Source: Noviherbaspirillum sp. Root189
Lineage (GTDB): Bacteria > Pseudomonadota > Gammaproteobacteria > Burkholderiales > Burkholderiaceae_D
Length of the DNA stretch: 64,000 nucleotides
Direction: 5' to 3'
Assembly: GCF_001428545.1 (NCBI RefSeq)
Contig: NZ_LMHZ01000018.1
Coordinates: 18,533 to 82,532 of the forward strand
In this document: in pieces, positions 54,079-61,140 of the stretch
Layout of the letters: the number at the start of each line of letters is the position of its first letter
Numbering within the stretch: position 1 is the first letter of the stretch
Program-made: the position numbers and the translations under genes
Notes under the pieces: generated by a model
What the model saw: the letters and a program-made list of their open reading frames with translations, nothing else
Told to the model about the DNA's origin: nothing
Databases searched by the model: none

Positions 54079-55563
54079 CTACTGGCGAGCATTGCGCACT
54101 TCCACCGGCGGCCACCCTCCGCCCAGTGCCTTATACAAGGTCACCGTTTCCGATAAAATCAGCTGATGATTGGCAAGTAAAGCGAGCTGTGCTCCCAGCA
54201 GCGAACGCTGGGTTTCGAAGACTTCCAGCTGTGAGACGACACCTTCCCGCAGTTGCCCTTCGATCTGCGTGGCGACGACAGACAGGTTGTCCGCCTGCTG
54301 CTGCAGTTCATCATGCTGCTTCTTGTGCGAATCCAGATTGACCAAGGCGTTTTCGACTTCTTCATAGGCGTTGATCACAGACCTTCTGTACTCTTCTTCT
54401 GCCACCTTGATTTCCGCTTCGCTGGTTCTTACACGTGCCTTGACGCCGGGGTCGAGCAACGGGATGTTAATGCTCGGTAAAAAACTGAACGTAAATGCCT
54501 TCAGCAGATCACCGATCCCAAGCGCGGACGATCCCGCTCGTCCGGTCATGCTTACTGACGGCAGTTGCGCCAGCTTCGCCTGGCCAATCAGGTTGTGCGC
54601 AGCCAGCACACGATACTCGGCGGCCACGATATCGGGCCGCCGCTTGAGCAATTCCAGCGGCAAGCCATTGGGGACCTCAGGCAAACTGATCCGTTGCTGC
54701 AGCTCACCGGTCGGTACACGAAAATCGCCGGCGGGTATGCCGAGCAGTGTCGACAGCGCATTGCCTGCAAGGTCGCGAGAACGGTTGAGGTCCAGCAGAT
54801 CCCTGCTGAGCCGGTTGACTTCCGCACGCTGCTGCAAGACCCTTGTGTTGGGCAGCAAGCCGTTCTTGTGCATCGAATCGTAGATACCGAGTATCTGCCG
54901 ATTCTTGTCCAGCGCCGTGCGCTGACGGGCAATCTGTTCATCAAACTGTAGAATCTGGAAATACGACGTTGACACGCCGGCAAGCAGATTGAGGTAACCG
55001 GCACGCCAGTCCGCTTCGGTTGCCTGGAACTCGGCTTCCTGTGCTTGCGCGCCTTTCTCGACCTTGCCCCAGATGTCGAGCTCCCAGTTCACCTGGGTGC
55101 CCAGGTTGAACGATTTGCTCAGTTTTTGTCCCGTACTCTTTTCAAAGCTGGCCCCCGCTCCCGCATCGAGGCTGGGCAAGGCACCGGCACGCGCTTCGCC
55201 GATCTGCGCGTTGGCGACACGGGTACGTGCAGCCAGGATTTTGATATCGATATTGCCTTCGACGGCACGCTTCACCAGACCATCCAGATAAGGGTCGCGA
55301 AATTCCCGCCACCAGTCGGGACGTATTGTCTCGGTGGCGGAAACCGGCGTCTTTTGCGACCATGCCTGCTTGATGGGGGCATCAGGCTGCTTGTAATCGG
55401 TCAGTTTGACATCGGCACATCCACCCAGAAACACAGTGCAGGCACCAAGCATGACCGCCGAGCGCACACTTGATGCACGTTGGGCAAGATGCGAAAGTGC
55501 TCGCACCCCGATTATGGCGGCGGAGGAATCGGTCGCTACGCGTTCAAAAAAAGTACGATTCAT
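54079..55563 (-). CDS. TolC/NodT-family outer-membrane factor lipoprotein, 494 aa
   Basis: Start ATG 55563. Signal peptide with lipobox LGGC (SAVMLGACTVFLGGC), then the NodT-type beginning DYKQPDAPIKQAWS, RPDWWREFRDPYLDGLVKRA. Two OEP repeats: EGNIDIKILAARTRVANAQI and the second half with PLLDPGVKARVRTSEAEIKV, YRRSVINAYEEVENALVNLD. The middle signature GIPAGDFRVP and LLKRRPDIVAAEYRVLAAHN is typical. Forms the trimeric outer-membrane channel. It lies 53 bases downstream of the HD-GYP gene and 112 bases upstream of the FHA gene, within the same leftward unit as hlyD. Together they build an envelope-spanning export conduit. Confidence 0.94.
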   Translation of the reverse strand: MNRTFFERVATDSSAAIIGVRALSHLAQRASSVRSAVMLGACTVFLGGCADVKLTDYKQPDAPIKQAWSQKTPVSATETIRPDWWREFRDPYLDGLVKRAVEGNIDIKILAARTRVANAQIGEARAGALPSLDAGAGASFEKSTGQKLSKSFNLGTQVNWELDIWGKVEKGAQAQEAEFQATEADWRAGYLNLLAGVSTSYFQILQFDEQIARQRTALDKNRQILGIYDSMHKNGLLPNTRVLQQRAEVNRLSRDLLDLNRSRDLAGNALSTLLGIPAGDFRVPTGELQQRISLPEVPNGLPLELLKRRPDIVAAEYRVLAAHNLIGQAKLAQLPSVSMTGRAGSSALGIGDLLKAFTFSFLPSINIPLLDPGVKARVRTSEAEIKVAEEEYRRSVINAYEEVENALVNLDSHKKQHDELQQQADNLSVVATQIEGQLREGVVSQLEVFETQRSLLGAQLALLANHQLILSETVTLYKALGGGWPPVEVRNARQ

Positions 55564-55621
55564 TTTCAAGGCTAAACGTTATTGAAATTGCATGCTGACA
55601 TGACTGATGTCGATGTAATGC

Positions 55622-57559
55622 TCATGGAGACAGCCACACCTTTGATTCGACGAACACGTTGAATACCCGTGCATCCAGTTTTCCTGCGCGGCACTCCTTG
55701 TCGATCAGGTCCAGCGCATGCTCCGCAGGCAAAGCTTTCTTGTAGGGCCGGTCACCGGCGGTCAGCGCATCATAGATATCGCAAATGGTCAGGATGCGGG
55801 TCTGGTAACTGATCTCGTTACCTTGCAAGCCCATCGGGTACCCGGAACCGTCAAGCTTTTCGTGATGTCCATGCGCAATCGTCGGCACGCTCGCCAGATC
55901 CCGGGTCCACGGAATCAGCACCAGGAAGGAATACGAATCGGCCACATGCGACTCGATCTGCCTGCGCTCGTCCGGGGTCAGGCAGCCACGTGAGACACTC
56001 AATGCGGATAACTCCAGGTCTTCCAGCAACGGCATCTCGGCATCATCGGCGTCGCGGTACATATATTGGGTGATTTCATGCAGTCCGCTCATCCCATCGG
56101 CATGCGATATGGTCGGCTCGTTTGCCTGCCTGATCGCCTCCATGAACTGCTTCAGACGAGTGCATTCTTCGCACAGGGTCGTCTCGATTTTCTGCTTCTC
56201 AAACCGGAACGCAGCCATGCTTAGTTCATGCTGCGCATGTGTCTCGGCGAGCTTGCGATAAGCCTGTCGTTCAAGGCAGACCTGCGCATGCTTGAAACGA
56301 TGTTCCAGCATGCGCATTTCGGCATGATGAAGCTTCTTTTCCTTGCGCAGGACATGTTCACGAACACCCACCTTACCGAAATCGTGCAACAAGGCGGCGT
56401 ACCGAATTTCACGCAACTGGTCCTTGCTGAATTTCACGCGGCGCAGGTCGGCCCGGTCGGTATGGTCCACCGCCATAGCCAGTCCTTCCGCATAATTGGC
56501 AACGCGGAAAGAATGTCCGGCGGTTGCAGGATCGCGCTCTTCGATCGCCTGCACGGAAGCGCGCACGAAACCGTCGAGCAGACGTTCAATGTCCGAATAC
56601 AACTGAAAATTCTTCAACGCAACCGCAGTCTCGGCACAGACGCCGGTGAGCACTTCGAGATCGGCCTCCTTGAAAGCATAGGGGTTCGACGAGGCGTCGA
56701 CCTGGATCAGGCCGAGACATTCGCCTTCCATCAGCAATGGCACGCACATCACACTGCGAATCGCCTGGTCGACAATCGACTCCTGCACGCCGAAGTGACG
56801 ATCCGACAAGGTATCCACCGACAGGATCGACTGCTTGTTGTTGACCACTTCGTCGACGATCGTATGCGACATACGCACATGCGCAAGATCTTCGACAGTG
56901 CCGTCGCGACGGCGCGCGGCGACCGGCGTCGGCGCTTCACCCGGACTCTTCTTCAGCAGGACGAATGCGCGGTCAGCAAGCGGAAACAACTCAAATATGA
57001 AGTTCATGATCTTTTCAGTCAGCGTGGCGCGATCGGTGACCGCACCCAAGGCAATGCCGACTTGCGCCATCGCGTGCAGTTTTCGTACCGTCTGTTGCAC
57101 GTCACTGCTATCAAGGTCCGTGCCAGCTTCAAAACCCTTTGCATAGATGGTCGCGTCGACCGACTTGGTGATGATCGTCGGCTGGCTATCGGCCGCCGGT
57201 TCCATCAGTGAATGAAAGACGATTTGTGCGGATGACACCGTGAGTTCATCGCCATCACGCAACGGGTGCCAGTCGCCGGGCTCGAGTCGCGTACCGAGAA
57301 CGAAGGTGCCGTTGAAGGAGTGCAGGTCTTCGACAAAGAAGGTGCTTCCCTTGCGCCGGATGCGCGCATGCCTGCGGCTGATGGTGTGCTCGGGAATGCA
57401 GAGAAAACGGTCGGTACCCAAGGAATCCTGCGGCTCGCGGCCGATGACCACCTCGTCGTGCAGCGGAAAAAGTGTCGGATTGGCAGCGCCGTCGTTGATC
57501 ACTTCAAGGTAGGCCATCACGGTTCCGCCCGCCTGGTTTGCCTTGCCTGCATGTTCCAT
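55622..57559 (-). CDS. FHA-GAF-HD-GYP signalling protein, 645 aa
   Basis: FHA domain at about 17-115 (HTISRRHARIRRKGSTFFVE, SFNGTFVLG), GAF at about 165-318 and HD-GYP at about 335-640. The HD pair is His392/Asp393 (LLHDFGKVGVREHVL) and the GYP motif is HHEKLDGSGYPMG (GYP 573-575). The late RILTICDIYDALTAGDRPYK is intact. Between HD and HHE/GYP lies an insertion of roughly 120 residues (about 420-540) with a coiled-coil-like stretch and a CEEC. HD-GYP enzymes hydrolyse c-di-GMP. The FHA domain links it to threonine phosphorylation. Start may be ATG 57559 or ATG 57517. It leads the OMF-FHA-HlyD group. Confidence 0.92.
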   Translation of the reverse strand: MEHAGKANQAGGTVMAYLEVINDGAANPTLFPLHDEVVIGREPQDSLGTDRFLCIPEHTISRRHARIRRKGSTFFVEDLHSFNGTFVLGTRLEPGDWHPLRDGDELTVSSAQIVFHSLMEPAADSQPTIITKSVDATIYAKGFEAGTDLDSSDVQQTVRKLHAMAQVGIALGAVTDRATLTEKIMNFIFELFPLADRAFVLLKKSPGEAPTPVAARRRDGTVEDLAHVRMSHTIVDEVVNNKQSILSVDTLSDRHFGVQESIVDQAIRSVMCVPLLMEGECLGLIQVDASSNPYAFKEADLEVLTGVCAETAVALKNFQLYSDIERLLDGFVRASVQAIEERDPATAGHSFRVANYAEGLAMAVDHTDRADLRRVKFSKDQLREIRYAALLHDFGKVGVREHVLRKEKKLHHAEMRMLEHRFKHAQVCLERQAYRKLAETHAQHELSMAAFRFEKQKIETTLCEECTRLKQFMEAIRQANEPTISHADGMSGLHEITQYMYRDADDAEMPLLEDLELSALSVSRGCLTPDERRQIESHVADSYSFLVLIPWTRDLASVPTIAHGHHEKLDGSGYPMGLQGNEISYQTRILTICDIYDALTAGDRPYKKALPAEHALDLIDKECRAGKLDARVFNVFVESKVWLSP

Positions 57560-57726
57560 TGCTGTATCCCTTCCCGGCGCATTGTGCCGAGTTGCGTCGT
57601 CGTGATTACAGTATGGTCACCGTTGGCAAAATTGCCAGTTCGCCGAGCGAAGGACTGCCGGATCGCTGTCGACACAGACGGCGCGATCCGTCCTGCAAAC
57701 TTGCATCAACCCGTTTTTTATTTTTT

Positions 57727-58152
57727 CTACCTGACCGTTATCGTAATTTTTTTCGACACGACTGGTGGGTTGTGTACGACATGTTTGTCGTCACCCATCA
57801 CTAGCTGCAGCGTGTGGCGTCCGGGCGGAAGTTCAACCATGGTTTCGGTTTCGCCGGCACCGAAGTGCAAGTGATTGCGATCTGATGGAATTTCCTGACC
57901 GGCGGGCGGCGGGTCGGTGTCGATCAGCAAATGATGGTGCCCGGTATTCGGGAAGATGACTCCTTTGGGTGCGACCCCCATATTGCGCAGTCCGAACCAC
58001 ACGCGAAAGGGTTTGCCAGCGGAGACCACTTCGCCATTGTTCGGCCAGCCTATATATAAGTACGGCTTGGCTGGACCGTTGCCATCCGCCGCAAAGGCCA
58101 TGCCCGAGAGCAAGCTGAAGACAATGGCGATCGCACTCAAGAGCCTATCCAT
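57727..58152 (-). CDS. DUF4399-domain exported protein (copy 1), 141 aa
   Basis: ATG 58152 with GGAGC upstream; signal peptide ends at AFAAD. The mature domain is DUF4399: YIGWPNNGEVVSAGKPFRVW, FGLRNMGVAPKGVIFPNTGH, HHLLIDTDPPPAGQEIPSDR, NHLHFGAGETETMVELPPGR. Conserved His residues (GHHHLL, NHLHFG) suggest a metal site. A close paralogue lies directly upstream (58237). Periplasmic; function not established. Both copies lie between the HD-GYP and caspase-like genes. Confidence 0.88.
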   Translation of the reverse strand: MDRLLSAIAIVFSLLSGMAFAADGNGPAKPYLYIGWPNNGEVVSAGKPFRVWFGLRNMGVAPKGVIFPNTGHHHLLIDTDPPPAGQEIPSDRNHLHFGAGETETMVELPPGRHTLQLVMGDDKHVVHNPPVVSKKITITVR

Positions 58153-58236
58153 ATCGTTGCTCCTTATTGCATGGTTATCGGCATATTCTCGTCGCACGCG
58201 CAACGTCATCGCTGGCGTGCAGGGCTTGCAAAACCA

Positions 58237-58671
58237 TCAGCGCACGATGACTGTGATTTTTTTGGACACTACCTGCGGTTCGTGAGGAACATGATCCTTG
58301 TCGCCCAGCACAAGCTGAAGCGTATGTTTTCCTGGCGGCAGTTCAACACGCGCTTCGGTTTCACCGGCGCCAAAGTGGAGATGATTCCGGTCCGAGGGGA
58401 TAGGCTCGCCGGCCGGCAGAGGTTCGCCGTCGACGATCAGGTGATGATGACCTACGTTGGGAAGATCGACGCCTTTTGGCGCGACGCCCATGTTGCGCAA
58501 GCCCATGCGCACCCAGAATTTGCCGCCATGGATCACCGTCCCATCGGTCGGCCAGATGAAATATACCTGGGCGTTGTCCGGCGCGGTATTTGGGGTCGCG
58601 GCGAGCGGTACAAGCGGTACGTTAAGCATGCAGGAGATAGCAACGATGGCAACAATGGCGAACTTTTGCAT
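58237..58671 (-). CDS. DUF4399-domain exported protein (copy 2), 144 aa
   Basis: ATG 58671; signal peptide to about residue 26. The mature domain is almost the same as the downstream copy: YFIWPTDGTVIHGGKFWVRM, GLRNMGVAPKGVDLPNVGHH, HLIVDGEPLPAGEPIPSDRN and HLHFGAGETEARVELPPGKH, ending VVSKKITVIVR. The tandem pair probably arose by duplication. Any ligand or partner is unknown; extracytoplasmic metal or ligand binding is plausible from the histidines. Confidence 0.88.
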   Translation of the reverse strand: MQKFAIVAIVAISCMLNVPLVPLAATPNTAPDNAQVYFIWPTDGTVIHGGKFWVRMGLRNMGVAPKGVDLPNVGHHHLIVDGEPLPAGEPIPSDRNHLHFGAGETEARVELPPGKHTLQLVLGDKDHVPHEPQVVSKKITVIVR

Positions 58672-59050
58672 GCTGGACCTCACCCCGAAAAATGTCTCGC
58701 GCGCAAACATACGCGAGTCTGCATGAAAGCACTCTCTCGACTCTCTCGAAACTAACCACGTCCGGGTTGCACCAGCGTCTGTTGTTTTCCACCAGCGCTT
58801 TATTGAATGTCACGTACAGGGTAGAACAGAAATTCACGAAAACATTGCAGAAAGCGTCGTCGGTTTGATATTAGACAGAATTGGACTTGCCGGACAGTTC
58901 AAAGATAAATACGCAGCCAGTTCGATCCGCGCGGACAGGTATCGATCGCGCTTGATTGTGTCGTTGCCTGATCTAAGCTTCGATCATCGGATATCGGCCT
59001 TCGACGGCGATTCCGATGGATTCCGAACTCCCTCAGCCCTAGGAACGATC
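58672..59050. other. Divergent intergenic region
   Basis: About 380 bases between DUF4399 copy 2 (leftward) and the caspase-like gene (rightward). Should hold both promoters; no clear palindrome seen. The frame of the caspase gene is open back to 58865, but that part does not look like protein. Confidence 0.4.
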
Positions 59051-60994
59051 GTGTGGCGAAAACTCTTCATCGTTTCCGTATTGGTGGCCATGGTCTGCGG
59101 CAGCGCAGTCGGCGCACAATTGCCGCGCCACATTGCTTCAGACGACGGCCGCTTGCCGGACAACGTGGCCCTGGTGATTGGCAATGGCGCATATCCCACG
59201 CATTCCCTTCCCAATGCCGGTAATGACGCACGCGCCGTAGCGGCGCAACTCACGACGCTGGGCTACGACGTCATCCTATATGAAGATCTGGACCGAGCCG
59301 GCCTGCAGCGCGCGCTCGATCAGTTCAAGGATCGCCTGATACATGCCGATGTCGGCCTGTTTTATTTTTCCGGACATGGCGTACGGGTGGGTCCGACTAC
59401 CTATCTTTTGCCTTTGGATGCCGATAGCAATTCCTTGTACGGCATGCAGTCGCGCACGCTCAATCTGGACTCCATTCTCGCCAGCATGCGCTCAGCGCGT
59501 CCGGACAAGCCCAATATTGTCATGTTGGACACCTGCTTGAACGATCCCTTTAAAGGTCTCGGTATTGTTCGGCCCGACGATCCGAGAGCCACCGTTTTTA
59601 AGCAGGACAGCAGTCAAACGCTGGTTGCCTACGCAACGTCGCCAGGGGCGTTTGCGGCTGATGGCATTAGCCATGGGGTCTTCACCTCTCAACTGCTGCA
59701 CGCCATGCGGCAACCAGACGCGGACGTACAGACGGTGTTACGGCAAGTGCAAGCGTCAGTCGCGAAATTAACTGCGCAGCGGCAAGTACCGGTTATAGAA
59801 GCAAGTCTTGCACAACCGATCACCCTACGCGGAACTAGTCCTTCCGCCGAGGTGGCCATGCAGAGTACGCAAGCCATGCCGATGGATAACGAGCAGATCG
59901 TCGCATGGCAAAGCCGGGGAGTACTGCCTAAGGACAGCGCCGAACAGTATGAACTGACCTTTTGGGAATCGATCAAGGACAGCACGCATGCCAGCGACTA
60001 TGAAGCCTATTTGCAAAGCTATCCAAATGGGCGCTTCGCATCGCTTGCACGTGCACGCATGGAGCGGCTGCGCGCTGCTGCACCGAAAGCCGATACGCCT
60101 GCGGACAAACCGCCGCCAGCGGTCAGGTCGGCGCCTGAACGGCCCCGCGCACCGGCAGCCAAGGCACAGGAACAGCCACGTCCCGAGCCACCAAAAAAGG
60201 CTGAGCCTGAAACCGCTGCGACGCCCAAACCACCCGAACCACGTCCGGCGGAAAAGCCGGCAGCGCCCGCTCAGGCGGGAAGCGAAATCCGCGACTGTCC
60301 AACCTGTCCGGTGCTGGTTTCGGTGCGTGCCGGCGGCTTCACCATGGGCAGCGCGGCGGACGATCCGTCAGAGCGTCCCCCGCATCGCGTGACAATCAAT
60401 ACCCCGTTTGCCATTGGAAAGTATGAGGTGACAGTTGAACAATGGGATGCCTGTGTCGCCGCAGGTGCCTGCCCGCGCATTACCGCGGGAGAGGGTCGCC
60501 AGAAAAAATCACCAGCGCGCGACATCAGCTGGGACGATGCACAACTCTATGTGAAATGGCTGAGCAGCGTGAGTGGCAAGACTTATCGACTGCCGAGCGA
60601 GGCGGAATGGGAATATGCCGTCCGCGGTGGTACCAGTACACGATTCTGGTGGGGCGACCAGATGCGACCCGGCAATGCCAACTGCAAGGACTGCGGAGAT
60701 CCCTGGCAAAAAGACGCACCATCCGATGTCGGATCCTTCGCCCCCAATCCTTATGGCCTGCACGACATGAACGGCAGCGTGTGGGAATGGGTCAGCGATT
60801 GCTGGCATAACACCTATAAGGGCGCGCCCGCCGACGCACGCTCATGGGATGAGCCCAATTGCCGGGTACGCGTCATCCGCGGCGGATCATGGCGAGAAGG
60901 CGCTACTTACATGCCTTCGTCTACCCGTTTTAAATATGATGCGAGCGTACGCCATTCGCAGAATGGTTTCCGCGTAGTGCGTGAACTAAACTGA
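59051..60994 (+). CDS. Caspase-like (peptidase C14) protein with C-terminal SUMF1/FGE-fold domain, 647 aa
   Basis: Start chosen at GTG 59051 (TAGGA upstream), which gives a clean signal peptide (WRKLFIVSVLVAMVCGSAVG). An upstream TTG in the same frame is less likely. Caspase-like domain at about 35-275: the catalytic dyad is His109 (GLFYFSGHGVRVG) and Cys162 (NIVMLDTCLNDPF). A Pro/Ala/Lys-rich linker covers about 340-415. The C-terminal domain at about 418-646 is of the formylglycine-generating-enzyme fold (GGFTMGSAADDPSERPPHRV, RLPSEAEWEYAVRGGT, GLHDMNGSVWEWVSDCWHNT, RVIRGGSWREG). It lacks the active-site cysteines of true FGE near the end, so it is likely a binding module. Exported. It lies beside the Ser/Thr kinase. 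Confidence 0.9.
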   Translation: MWRKLFIVSVLVAMVCGSAVGAQLPRHIASDDGRLPDNVALVIGNGAYPTHSLPNAGNDARAVAAQLTTLGYDVILYEDLDRAGLQRALDQFKDRLIHADVGLFYFSGHGVRVGPTTYLLPLDADSNSLYGMQSRTLNLDSILASMRSARPDKPNIVMLDTCLNDPFKGLGIVRPDDPRATVFKQDSSQTLVAYATSPGAFAADGISHGVFTSQLLHAMRQPDADVQTVLRQVQASVAKLTAQRQVPVIEASLAQPITLRGTSPSAEVAMQSTQAMPMDNEQIVAWQSRGVLPKDSAEQYELTFWESIKDSTHASDYEAYLQSYPNGRFASLARARMERLRAAAPKADTPADKPPPAVRSAPERPRAPAAKAQEQPRPEPPKKAEPETAATPKPPEPRPAEKPAAPAQAGSEIRDCPTCPVLVSVRAGGFTMGSAADDPSERPPHRVTINTPFAIGKYEVTVEQWDACVAAGACPRITAGEGRQKKSPARDISWDDAQLYVKWLSSVSGKTYRLPSEAEWEYAVRGGTSTRFWWGDQMRPGNANCKDCGDPWQKDAPSDVGSFAPNPYGLHDMNGSVWEWVSDCWHNTYKGAPADARSWDEPNCRVRVIRGGSWREGATYMPSSTRFKYDASVRHSQNGFRVVRELN

Positions 60995-61012
60995 GTTCTG
61001 ATTTCTGGTTTT

Positions 61013-61140
61013 CTTAGAGCGGATTTCATCGTGGTGTACGGAGAATCGGGTCGACCTGGCGTGCAGGACAAGGCGCGCGAAGTGCCGTGTGGCGGGCCAC
61101 ACAAGCGACAAACAGGACACACGATGAAATCCGCTCTAAG
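61013..61140. repeat. Inverted-repeat element overlapping the kinase stop codon, 128 bp
   Basis: A 21-base arm beginning CTTAGAGCGGATTTCATCG at 61013-61033 is repeated exactly in inverse at 61120-61140. The 86-base interior has no coding. The right arm contains the stop codon of the kinase gene. It lies between convergent genes. Size and perfect ends fit a MITE-type element or a large hairpin terminator. Confidence 0.6.
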
